Part shown: piece by piece, positions 1 through 7,507 of the stretch | How positions within the stretch are numbered: position 1 is the first letter of the stretch | Layout: every line of letters begins with the position of its first letter | Source of the DNA: JBGOTP01 sp041476545 | GTDB taxonomy: Bacteria > Acidobacteriota > Vicinamibacteria > Vicinamibacterales > CAVVIG01 | Direction of reading: 5' to 3' | Length of the DNA stretch: 13,007 nucleotides | Assembly: GCA_041476545.1 (NCBI GenBank) | Contig: JBGOTP010000122.1 | Location: 1 to 13,007, forward strand | Notes under the pieces: generated by a model | Told to the model about the DNA's origin: nothing | Databases searched by the model: none | What the model saw: the letters and a program-made list of their open reading frames with translations, nothing else | Program-made: the position numbers and the translations under genes

Positions 1-142
1 CCTGGCCGGTTTCGAGGTCATCCACGCCAAGCAGCATGCCGAAATGGAATTGCAACGCGGTGAACGGACTGATGGGCAGCAGCCCGCCCTCCTGTCCCTG
101 GCCGGCCAGCTCGCACGCGGTTTTGTCGACAATGGTGGGCAT
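1..142 (-). CDS. Unrecognised protein, N-terminal 47 residues (cut by left edge)
   Basis: An ATG at 142-140 opens a frame that runs off the left edge with 47 residues visible and no stop. It begins MPTIVDKTACELAGQGQ, followed by LLPISPFTALQFHFGMLLGV. A good Shine-Dalgarno (AGGAGA on the minus strand, 150-155) lies seven bases upstream and overlaps the stop codon of the previous gene, so the start is well supported. There is no signal peptide or obvious membrane segment in the visible part. I do not recognise the family with confidence. Its position, directly after the coiled-coil gene and in the same transcript, makes it a likely further structural or accessory component of the injection system. 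Function cannot be assigned from 47 residues. Confidence 0.75.
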   Translation of the reverse strand, partial: MPTIVDKTACELAGQGQEGGLLPISPFTALQFHFGMLLGVDDLETGQ

Positions 143-149
143 CACGCAC

Positions 150-155
150 TCTCCT
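150..155 (-). promoter_or_regulatory. Shine-Dalgarno of the left-edge gene
   Basis: The minus strand reads AGGAGA seven bases before the ATG at 142-140. It overlaps the TAG stop (156-154) of the upstream coiled-coil gene, which suggests coupled translation and fixes the start of the truncated gene. Confidence 0.7.
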
Positions 156-1548
156 AATAGCTGTCGCCACGAATCGCGCTGGGCAGGCGCGCCGCGGTCG
201 TCGACCGCGCCGAGGTCAACAGGTTCCGCCGCAGGCCGATCGCGTCGCCCAGGTAGTCGGCCCGGCGATCGGCCGCCTGCGCCAGTCCGAGGGCGTTCGC
301 GTAGTCGTTTTCGGCCGTGTCCATGGCGGTGGCGAGGGACACCGGATCGATCCCCTTCAGGTCGGTCAGCGCGGCCACTCCGCCCAGGTATTGGACCAAC
401 ACGTTCCAGGCGCCATCGGGGATCGCGGCCTCCCACAGATCGAGGTCACCTTTGTTGGCCGCCGCGAACGTCCCCAGATCACTTTTGAATTTGGTCTTCG
501 CCGTGTCGATCGCCGCCCGCTTGGTCGCGATCTGCGCGTCGGCGCCGAGCGCGTCCACATCGGTCGCGATGGAGGTGAGCACTTGCGCGGCAAGCGCGCT
601 CCGAGCGGCGAACAGATCGTTGAGATCCTTGTCGAGATCTTCGGCCGTCGGCTCCGCTGCCGCGCCCTTCACGGCGAGATCCGCGACTCGCGCCTGCTCG
701 GCGGCGGTCAACAGGTCCGGGACGGTTCCCGGCGCGGCGAGCTCGATGGCTTCGAGCGCGACCATGACCGTCTCGGCCTGCGCGAAGCGGGTCGCCGCGG
801 TCGCCACGTAGGCTGCCAGCGCGTCCTGGGCGCGCTCGAAGGCGATTCGCGTCTGAGTCGCCTTGCCCGCGAGTCCACTGTCATTCGCCTGCTGGGTCCC
901 GAGCGCGTCAGCGGCATGATCGAGATCGGCCTGCAGGGTCGCCAGCTGGCTCACGCGCGCATCGCGGCGCTTGTTCGCAATGGCCACGATCTGGGCGGGG
1001 AAGTTCTTGTCGATGCGCTTCTTCGCGTTGGTCAATGTGGCGCTTGCGGAGAAGGCGGTCGCAACGGCCTTGAGTGTCGTGAGCGGCGCATTGCCGATCG
1101 TGGTCTTCAACATGCCGCGCGCGGTATCGTCGGATTTCACGGCCTCGACAGTCGCCGCGACACGTGCCGCGCGCGCCTTGGCTCGGGCGAGCGTTCCGGC
1201 GGCGGCTTCAACGGCCGCCTGGAAGGCCGCGACGTCATCCTGATCGTCGATGACGGTACCCTGCTGTCCGCGCTGCTTGATGATGAGCGCGACGATCTGG
1301 TCGAGCAACATTTCGGCATCGGGCGGGTCCGCCACTGCGAGTTCCGCGCGCTTGGCGGCGATCTGCGAACCGGTCTTCGCCACCTCCTCGAGATCGCCGT
1401 CGATCTTCTTGGCTGGCGCACCGTCAAGTGTCTCTTTCGCCTTGGCGAGAGCCGTCTGGGCGTCCGCCAGATCCTTCTGGGCCGCCGTCTGTTCGGCTGC
1501 GTAGATGGCCAGCTGCTGCCGCCAGAATTGGAGAAGGGTCGTAGCCAC
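154..1548 (-). CDS. Alanine-rich helical/coiled-coil protein of unknown function
   Basis: This 464-aa protein starts at a GTG (1548-1546) with a perfect AGGAGG four bases upstream and ends at TAG (156-154). It is strongly alanine-rich, contains no cysteine and very few aromatics, and is dominated by long charged/Ala helices such as AEQTAAQKDLADAQTALAKA near residues 18-37 and again around 110-140 and 190-260. I read this as mostly helical, coiled-coil-forming and elongated. There is no signal peptide or membrane segment. I recognise no family. Its place directly after the AAA+ ATPase in an eCIS transcript suggests a role in the particle or its loading. Candidates are a length ruler inside the tube, a fibre or connector, or a lumen cargo; none can be chosen from sequence alone. 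The C-terminal quarter, with LWEAAIPDGAWNVLVQYLGG, is less repetitive and may form a small globular end. Confidence 0.85.
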   Translation of the reverse strand: MATTLLQFWRQQLAIYAAEQTAAQKDLADAQTALAKAKETLDGAPAKKIDGDLEEVAKTGSQIAAKRAELAVADPPDAEMLLDQIVALIIKQRGQQGTVIDDQDDVAAFQAAVEAAAGTLARAKARAARVAATVEAVKSDDTARGMLKTTIGNAPLTTLKAVATAFSASATLTNAKKRIDKNFPAQIVAIANKRRDARVSQLATLQADLDHAADALGTQQANDSGLAGKATQTRIAFERAQDALAAYVATAATRFAQAETVMVALEAIELAAPGTVPDLLTAAEQARVADLAVKGAAAEPTAEDLDKDLNDLFAARSALAAQVLTSIATDVDALGADAQIATKRAAIDTAKTKFKSDLGTFAAANKGDLDLWEAAIPDGAWNVLVQYLGGVAALTDLKGIDPVSLATAMDTAENDYANALGLAQAADRRADYLGDAIGLRRNLLTSARSTTAARLPSAIRGDSY

Positions 1549-1552
1549 AGGT

Positions 1553-1558
1553 CCTCCT
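1553..1558 (-). promoter_or_regulatory. Strong Shine-Dalgarno deciding the GTG start
   Basis: The minus strand reads TAAGGAGGACCT before the GTG at 1548-1546. AGGAGG is the best ribosome-binding site among the junctions examined. It supports the non-ATG start and suggests that the coiled-coil protein is translated efficiently and independently of the ATPase gene. Confidence 0.75.
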
Positions 1559-1573
1559 TAGACGTCCTTAGAC
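1554..1573 (-). repeat. Tandem 10-bp direct repeat spanning stop codon and ribosome-binding site
   Basis: On the minus strand GTCTAAGGAC (1573-1564) is followed immediately by GTCTAAGGAG (1563-1554), nine of ten bases identical. The first copy carries the TAA stop of the ATPase gene. The second carries the AAGGAG core of the ribosome-binding site for the next gene. It looks like a small tandem duplication that built the intergenic junction; chance is also possible for so short a repeat. Confidence 0.6.
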
Positions 1574-3598
1574 GGGAACAATGCCCACCGGCGTGCCTGG
1601 AAACGCTTTGGCAGATTTCTCGTATTCGCGCCGTATCGCGCCGACAAGATGCCGCTGGCCGATCGCCGTGTCGGCCGCCGCGGCCAGAAACCCGGCCGCT
1701 ACCGACGCGTTACGGATCAATCCCCCGACAATCGGGTACAAGCCCGCGAGCTCGTCGAGATCGACGTCAGCGGCAAGCGGCGCTTCCGGTGGCAGGTGAC
1801 AGCGCCAGAGCGCTCGCCGCTCAGCCGCCGCCGGCTCGTCGAACTCGATCGCGAACTCGACGCGCCGGAGAAAGGCGGGATCGATGTTCTGCTTGAGATT
1901 GGTCGACAGGATCGTGAGCCCTTCGAATCGCTCGAGGCGCGAGAGCAAGTAGGCGGTCTCGAGATTCGCGTAGCGATCGTGAGCATCAGAGACTTCCGTG
2001 CGCTTCCCGAACAGCGCGTCGGCTTCGTCGAACAACAGCACCGCCTGCGCCCGCTCGGCAGCATCGAAGACCTGGGCCAAATGTTTCTCGGTCTCGCCAA
2101 TCCACTTCGACACGACCCGGGAGATGTCGACCACCATCAGGTCGACACCGAGGCTGTTGGCCATCACTTCGGCCGACAGCGTCTTGCCCGTGCCGGGGGG
2201 GCCGCTCAGGAGCAGCCGAACGCCGCGCGCGCCGGCTCGTCCGTCGAGGAACCTCCAGCGGTCGAGCACCGTGCCTTGATGAATCAACCGGTTCAACGCC
2301 TCGACCAGCAACGCCTTTCGATCGGCTGGCAGGACGAGCTGCTCCCAGCTGGCCGCCGGTCGCACCATCCTCACGCCGGCAGCGAGCGGCACATTCGAGC
2401 GAACGCGAACGCATTCGGCGACCAGCGCAAGGTCGTGGGCCGAACCGTTCACCTTGGGGCGCGCGCGGAGGTCGGTCGTCACGTCGGCTGCCGCCGACGG
2501 CTCGAGGGCATATCGCGATGCCAGCGTCGAGGCATGCTGGGCGAGCTCGGGCAGGGTGTCGCACCACATTCGCTCCCGCGCTGAAGCGGTCAACGCGGCG
2601 ACGTCGACCGTTATCACCGGCAGGCGACCGCCCACCTCGATCGCGCCGCGCCGTGCGCACACGATGACAAGGCCCGGACACGACTCGAACTCAGGCAGCG
2701 GAGCCGACGACGCATCCGATCCCAGCAGCTTGAAGATCGGAACCGCGCCGCGGGCAGCGGCGTGAACGAGCCCCAGCCGTGAAGCGCCGGACACTGTCGC
2801 CGGACCAATCTCGAACGCCGCCCACCGGCGACCACACGCCGATACCAACGCCGCGGCCCGGTGAAGCGCGACCGTCTCCGTGTCGCCCGCGACAACCATG
2901 ACGCAGGGTGCCCCGACTTCGATAGCCCGCCTGGCGGCATCGAGACCAGACGACGCCAGCCACTGGTCGAGGCCGCTGCTCGCGGCGGCGAATTGGAGCG
3001 GGCGCAGCGACGCCGGATAGGAATCGAGGCCGCAGAGCACGGCCCACAGTCCGTCGGCCAGCAGGATGTTCTTTTCGAAGAAGGGGGCGTCGCCGGTCAG
3101 GACGATGATCCCGCTTCGTGCGGCGCTGCCCGTCTCGAGTGTTCGCCGAAGGGCGATGCGGTCACGTGGGTTCTCACATCCGACCTGTGCGGCCAATCCG
3201 GTGGTCGCGTGGGGTTCGCCGCGCGGGTTCAAGCTGCGCAGGATGCTCGCGTAGCCCTCGTGTTCCTCAGCCATTCCAGCCAGCACGACCAGGTCGAGAT
3301 CCATCCGAGTCAAGGCCAGGCCGTCGGCCAGCTGGTCGATCGGATGCGGTTCCGCGTCCCCCGGTCGATCCGGACGTTCTTCTGCGTCGACCAACGATGC
3401 GCCGGTGACGGCCGACCGAAACATCGCGGTCAGAAACGAGTGGCCTTGCTCCAAGCCGCCATCGCGCACGACGGGCGACCGCTCGAGGAGCGTGGCCAGA
3501 CGATTCCCCATGATCGCGACCTCGCGACTCAACCTCTCGGCGACCGCGAGGCCGCGCTCGACGCCAGGCGCAAGGCTTCTGCCCAGCATCTCAGGCAT
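1568..3598 (-). CDS. eCIS-associated AAA+ ATPase (Afp15-like)
   Basis: This 676-aa cytoplasmic ATPase has a C-terminal AAA+ module. The Walker A GPPGTGKT lies at about 466-473 (Lys472), Walker B LLFDEAD has Asp524/Glu525, sensor 1 is STN with Asn567, and the arginine pair FLRR (578-579) fits the arginine finger. The sequence GKRTEVSDAHDRYAN after Walker B is typical of the eCIS-type single-domain ATPases (Afp15 family), which differ from the double-domain ClpV of T6SS. In this family the ATPase is thought to help assemble or terminate the particle. The first about 400 residues are divergent, contain several alpha/beta-like hydrophobic stretches (for example APCVMVVAGDTETVAL and CPGLVIVCARR) and could be a degenerate ATPase-like or adaptor region. 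The ATG overlaps the previous stop by eight bases (ATGCCTGA); GAGG seven bases upstream supports it. Met4 is an alternative start. Confidence 0.93.
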   Translation of the reverse strand: MPEMLGRSLAPGVERGLAVAERLSREVAIMGNRLATLLERSPVVRDGGLEQGHSFLTAMFRSAVTGASLVDAEERPDRPGDAEPHPIDQLADGLALTRMDLDLVVLAGMAEEHEGYASILRSLNPRGEPHATTGLAAQVGCENPRDRIALRRTLETGSAARSGIIVLTGDAPFFEKNILLADGLWAVLCGLDSYPASLRPLQFAAASSGLDQWLASSGLDAARRAIEVGAPCVMVVAGDTETVALHRAAALVSACGRRWAAFEIGPATVSGASRLGLVHAAARGAVPIFKLLGSDASSAPLPEFESCPGLVIVCARRGAIEVGGRLPVITVDVAALTASARERMWCDTLPELAQHASTLASRYALEPSAAADVTTDLRARPKVNGSAHDLALVAECVRVRSNVPLAAGVRMVRPAASWEQLVLPADRKALLVEALNRLIHQGTVLDRWRFLDGRAGARGVRLLLSGPPGTGKTLSAEVMANSLGVDLMVVDISRVVSKWIGETEKHLAQVFDAAERAQAVLLFDEADALFGKRTEVSDAHDRYANLETAYLLSRLERFEGLTILSTNLKQNIDPAFLRRVEFAIEFDEPAAAERRALWRCHLPPEAPLAADVDLDELAGLYPIVGGLIRNASVAAGFLAAAADTAIGQRHLVGAIRREYEKSAKAFPGTPVGIVPV

Positions 3599-5237
3599 AC
3601 CGAAACCTCACCACGATGCCGAGCCACGGAACCCAGCCGGGGTCCCGGTCGAGGCCCGCACGTCGGATGTCGATCGACACGTCTTCGACCGACAGCTGCA
3701 ACTCGATCCATCCCGGATCGGCCACGATGCGCGCGCGGCGCTCGCAGACGAAGCGAATCACCTCGTCTTCGGGATCGGCGTGGCGTTCGAGCGACTCTTG
3801 GACCGCGCGCACCAGAGCCGCGCAATGTTCCCGAAGCGCACCGAGCTCGGTCTCGCCCGGCGGCTCCTGCTGCGACGCCGGCGCCTGCTCGTCCGGGGGC
3901 AGCCCGGCAAACGCAAGCGCCGCGGGATCCGACGACTCGGTTCCGAGCAGCATGGCAATCTGATGAAGCGGCCAACGCAGTCCACGGCCATTCAGCCGAT
4001 CGTCGCGGAGCAGCGTCTCCGGCAGACCCATGTCCTCCGCCACATTGATCAGATAGAGAAGCCCACCGAACCGTGTCGACCCGTGCCGGCGGACGTCGTC
4101 GATGGCCGGCGGACTCGGCGCGTCCACCGAGGCGGCGCCAGGCGTCGCGTTCTGGGCAGCGCGTGCGTGCTCGGTCGTGGGCGCGCCATGATTGGGCGCT
4201 CCGCGCTGGCTCCAGGCGTTGCGCGCCGTGTCACTCGATCGCTGACCGACGTTCTCGAGGTTACCGGGCTTCGGCCGGCCCGCAACTGGGACGGCCTCGC
4301 GAGGCACGGACCCGGCGGTGGCCGCCACCGCGCGGAGCTCGCGTTCCACCTGCGCGAGCATCAGTCGCACGCGTTCCGCGCTTCCTCGGACGGCCGCCGG
4401 GTCGACCTCCAGCAGCGCAAGCGCCACGAGGGCGACGACCGATCGGGCCGGAAGATCGCCGAGCCGGTCGACTAACGCTCGAGCGATCGCCGACCGCTCC
4501 ACGACGCGCAACCTGTTGAACGGTGCCGGCGACATGTCGAGTTCGCTCGAACGCGACCGGCCCGAGCGCGTCCCCGCGACGAAATCCCCCGGCACGACTG
4601 TCGCGGTCGTCTCCGGCCCACCCGCGACCTGATCGAGCAAGTCGGGAGACCCGCCAGTGGCCAGCGTAGCCGCACGCGCGAGCGCAATCCACGCGGCAGG
4701 CGTCGCGCGTGCGATCAGGAGGGCGAATGCATCGACGCGCGACCGCGCCACATCGGCGAGAATCGCCACGCCCTCCCGCGGTTTGGCCGCGAGCGCACGC
4801 AGGACTGCTTCGACGGCGACGCGGCTCTGCGCCGGGAGCGTGTCCCGCCAAATTCCGACCTGGCTCCACGCCCAGCTCCGGTCGAAGTCCCCGGTCACCG
4901 CCGACCCGGCCAGATCGATCACGGCCTGCGCGCGCGAACGGTAGACCACAATCGACGCCGACGGTCGCTCGCACGCGCCGACAATGGCGTCGGCGAGTCC
5001 TTCGCCGAAGCCGGCCGCGAGCAACGAATCCGGTTCCCGCAGCCGGAGCCGCACGGCGGTATGCAGTCGTCGGATGCACACAAATCCATCGCGGCCGACG
5101 CCCGCGCGTTCGAGCGCACCTTCGAGGACTCGTTCGAGCGCATCCACCACAATCTGCTGTAATCGGGGCTGCGTGCGGATGGCACCCGGCGGCATGCGAT
5201 AGCGGACGTTGAAGCGAGCAATCGCGATTGACGTCAT
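3591..5237 (-). CDS. Contractile injection system CIS_TMP-family (tape-measure-annotated) protein
   Basis: From the preferred ATG at 5237 this is a 548-aa protein beginning MTSIAIARFNVRYRMPPG. The N-terminal region (about 1-150), with ALERAGVGRDGFVCIRRLHT, matches the opening module of proteins annotated as contractile injection system tape measure protein (CIS_TMP, near Afp14). A Pro/Ala/Arg-rich, probably disordered linker spans roughly 305-380. The C-terminal part carries two family hallmarks: FGGLLYLINVAEDMGL at about 390-405, and the terminus DPGWVPWLGIVVRFRYA. A TTG ten codons upstream (5267) would overlap the previous gene; I prefer the ATG because it sits just after that gene's stop (4-base gap) and gives the usual family N-terminus. 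The family name implies length control, but whether this short protein is the physical ruler is uncertain. It is followed by the ATPase through an 8-base overlap, as expected for the Afp14-Afp15 pair. Confidence 0.85.
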   Translation of the reverse strand: MTSIAIARFNVRYRMPPGAIRTQPRLQQIVVDALERVLEGALERAGVGRDGFVCIRRLHTAVRLRLREPDSLLAAGFGEGLADAIVGACERPSASIVVYRSRAQAVIDLAGSAVTGDFDRSWAWSQVGIWRDTLPAQSRVAVEAVLRALAAKPREGVAILADVARSRVDAFALLIARATPAAWIALARAATLATGGSPDLLDQVAGGPETTATVVPGDFVAGTRSGRSRSSELDMSPAPFNRLRVVERSAIARALVDRLGDLPARSVVALVALALLEVDPAAVRGSAERVRLMLAQVERELRAVAATAGSVPREAVPVAGRPKPGNLENVGQRSSDTARNAWSQRGAPNHGAPTTEHARAAQNATPGAASVDAPSPPAIDDVRRHGSTRFGGLLYLINVAEDMGLPETLLRDDRLNGRGLRWPLHQIAMLLGTESSDPAALAFAGLPPDEQAPASQQEPPGETELGALREHCAALVRAVQESLERHADPEDEVIRFVCERRARIVADPGWIELQLSVEDVSIDIRRAGLDRDPGWVPWLGIVVRFRYA

Positions 5238-5241
5238 CGCG

Positions 5242-7506
5242 CTACCCCACCCTCGTGTCTCGACCAACGCGGATCGTTCCCAGCACGCCGCCTTCGGCCG
5301 GCCGGCCGATCGTGTTGCCGCGGCCGATCGCGCCGTTCCCGGTCTGGAATGGCGAGAAGCCGCCGGTTCGGCCGATGACCGACGACACCTCGAGCAGCAA
5401 CCCGCGCCCGACCCGCATGCCCGCGCCGACGGTACATGCGTCGAAGAGCGTGTGCGCGGGACGATGCACGTCGATGATGTGCCGGACGACGGCGAGCTGT
5501 TCTTCGGTCAGCGCGGATGGAATGATGACGGTGAAGCGGTGAGCGTGCGTGCGGAAGGCATCGTCGACGCGTCCGTCGAGCGGCGCAGCCGTCTCAGTTC
5601 CGATGGCACCGCCGATTCTGAGGCCCACGCCGACCACGGAGCTGGAGAACGCCGCGCCTTCGTCGCCGACGACCGCCGCACCGATGCCGCGCATGCGGTA
5701 GTGCTCCACGATGATGACGGCGACGCCGGTATAGATCTCGATGAATCGCTTGAGCCCCGGCAACGTTCCCCGATTGCGGAACAGCCACACGGCCTCCGTG
5801 ATCATCTGCCGGCGAACGTCGACGGTTCCACGCGCCGACGACCGCTGGAGCGATGGGGCCGTGGACCACCGCTCGTCCAGCACCAGGCCGACGAAGCTCG
5901 CCAGCCACGGCAGGCACTCGTCAGGGGTCGACCGCGGATCGAGCAACAGGTCGCGATCGACGCCGCGGGCCTCGGTCTCGCCGAGAAAGCCTTCGAACAT
6001 CGCCAGGTACTGACGCAGGAACGACGCCGCACGCGCGTCGCGCGAGAAGGTGTTCGGGAGCCGGCGCACGTAGTCGTGCGTCGGGTATTCCGCGCGAAGC
6101 GATCGAACCTTCGGCGACACGCGCGTGTTGCCACGGAGCTCGAGCGTGACCCACAGGTACCGGCCGGGCCCTGTGGTAATGGGCGCCTCGTAGGTGTCGA
6201 AGTAGTCGTCCGAGGGAATCTGCGTCCACGGCAGCTCGCGTCCGCTCTCGCGCAAGTGCATCAGCTGCTCCACCTTCCCCAACACGGGCGTCGCAATCAG
6301 TGGAGGCATCGGCGCAGACAGGTCGGGGCGTCGAACCGTCACGTGCTGGACGTTGGCGGGCGGTACCCGAAGCATCGGCGTTTCGTCCTCTGCCTCATCG
6401 AGCGCGATGTAGTGCACGCGAAGAGCGGCGCCCGATGGAACGCAGGCGTCGAGGAACAACCGTCCCCAGACGGTCTGATACGTACCGCTGTCGAGACGGA
6501 ACGTCGTCACACGCCCGAGGCGCTCGAAGACGGTGCGCGCGGCGACCGCCATCCGAAAACCGTTGGCGGTCCAATACCCGATCCGCCTCGCCGGGGCGGA
6601 CGGTCCATCGCGTCGATCCCCGAGATCCGGCGTGGCCACAATGCCAAGACCGTCGTATCCGCGGGCGCGGAGTCTCGAGCGGAGCACCAGCTCTCCCGGG
6701 CCAACCGTGTAACGCATGAAGTCGGCACCAGGCTGCCGTGCGACGACGAGGACTGACTCCGACTCCCATTCGATGTCGGTCGCCTGCGCTTGCGGGAAGC
6801 TTGGGAATGTCGAATCGCCGAACGAGACGCGGGCGGCCGGCGTCCCCGCCTTCTCCAGAATCGCGAGACGCCCTCCGGACGAGACGGCCACTCGCGACGG
6901 CTCGGTGCATCCAGCGGGCAGATCGAATGGCTCGGGGCCTGCCCTCGCGGTCAGCCGAACGATTCGTTTTCCGCCGGCCAGCACGGCGTAGACGTCATTG
7001 CCGTGCACGGCAAGATCGGTCGGGCGCGCGCCCGGCAGGGCGACTTGACGGAGGAGCCGGTCGCTCCACAAGTCGTAGACCAAGATTCGATCGCCGCCCG
7101 TCTCGGCGACGAACAGGCGGTCGTTGACATCGACCGTCAACCCGCGGGGTTCGCGAAGCGCCGCCGCCGGATCGATCCGCGTGAAGTCACCGAGCGGCAC
7201 TCGCTCCGCGTCCGCGATCAGGTTGACAGGCGGCGGCTGGTCGGCGACCACCCCGAGCGGATCGGTGGCCCGCCAGAGCATCCGCTCAACCCGTCCGTCG
7301 GATGGTCTGGAGTGGTAGAGGCGGCACTCGTTGTCGAACGCCAACCCCGCGCCGATCGTCGGGGCAGGCTGCGTGGAGTCGGCGGTCGTCGTTGTCCACT
7401 CGAGCTCGACGACCCCCGCGTCGTAGTCAAGGAACGTGTTGTCGAACGAACAGCGAATCCACTGATCGCCCGTGCGGACCAACGCAAATGGACGCAGTTC
7501 CGACAT
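5242..7506 (-). CDS. gpI-like phage tail/baseplate protein with N-terminal NHL/propeller-like region (Afp12-like)
   Basis: This is a 754-aa protein. The first about 300 residues read like NHL/beta-propeller blades: PRGLTVDVNDRLFVAETGG at about 120-138 then DRILVYDL, PTDLAVHGNDVYAV, and PSRVAVSSGGRLAIL. The middle (about 300-470) is beta-rich and of unclear fold. The region about 480-620 is a P2 gpI/TIGR02242-like tail protein domain: FLRQYLAMFEGFLGE, then LPWLASFVGLVLDERW (Trp534), and LFRNRGTLPGLKRFIEIYTG. The C-terminus carries FTVIIPSALTEEQLAVVRHI and a Gly/Arg-rich tail with recurring IGR/VGR triplets. gpI-type proteins build the outer baseplate wedge and often dock fibres; the propeller could be a carbohydrate- or protein-binding add-on (inference). 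The ATG follows the stop of the J gene after one base (TGACATG), so coupling probably replaces the weak ribosome site. Confidence 0.88.
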   Translation of the reverse strand: MSELRPFALVRTGDQWIRCSFDNTFLDYDAGVVELEWTTTTADSTQPAPTIGAGLAFDNECRLYHSRPSDGRVERMLWRATDPLGVVADQPPPVNLIADAERVPLGDFTRIDPAAALREPRGLTVDVNDRLFVAETGGDRILVYDLWSDRLLRQVALPGARPTDLAVHGNDVYAVLAGGKRIVRLTARAGPEPFDLPAGCTEPSRVAVSSGGRLAILEKAGTPAARVSFGDSTFPSFPQAQATDIEWESESVLVVARQPGADFMRYTVGPGELVLRSRLRARGYDGLGIVATPDLGDRRDGPSAPARRIGYWTANGFRMAVAARTVFERLGRVTTFRLDSGTYQTVWGRLFLDACVPSGAALRVHYIALDEAEDETPMLRVPPANVQHVTVRRPDLSAPMPPLIATPVLGKVEQLMHLRESGRELPWTQIPSDDYFDTYEAPITTGPGRYLWVTLELRGNTRVSPKVRSLRAEYPTHDYVRRLPNTFSRDARAASFLRQYLAMFEGFLGETEARGVDRDLLLDPRSTPDECLPWLASFVGLVLDERWSTAPSLQRSSARGTVDVRRQMITEAVWLFRNRGTLPGLKRFIEIYTGVAVIIVEHYRMRGIGAAVVGDEGAAFSSSVVGVGLRIGGAIGTETAAPLDGRVDDAFRTHAHRFTVIIPSALTEEQLAVVRHIIDVHRPAHTLFDACTVGAGMRVGRGLLLEVSSVIGRTGGFSPFQTGNGAIGRGNTIGRPAEGGVLGTIRVGRDTRVG

Positions 7507-7507
7507 G

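Noticed and set aside
391..1896. 501-aa open frame on the plus strand
   Set aside because: It lies antisense to the coiled-coil and ATPase genes, is Arg/Gly-rich without recognisable motifs, and crosses their junction. It is a typical high-GC mirror frame.
2195..2201. Run of seven C on the coding strand inside the ATPase Walker A codons as a possible phase-variation tract
   Set aside because: Seven bases is short for slippage switching, and the run is explained by Gly-Pro-Pro-Gly codons in a high-GC genome. The frame is intact.
2861..4475. Long overlapping plus-strand frames (395 and 356 aa)
   Set aside because: Both mirror the ATPase and CIS_TMP genes and have shadow-frame composition.
5238..5267. 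TTG start for the CIS_TMP gene, ten codons upstream of the chosen ATG
   Set aside because: It would overlap the previous gene, uses a rare start, and adds ten residues that do not look like the usual family N-terminus.
5209..6756. 515-aa open frame on the plus strand
   Set aside because: It is antisense to the gpI-like gene, whose protein has clear domain motifs. The antisense product is Arg/His-rich and lacks any family signature.
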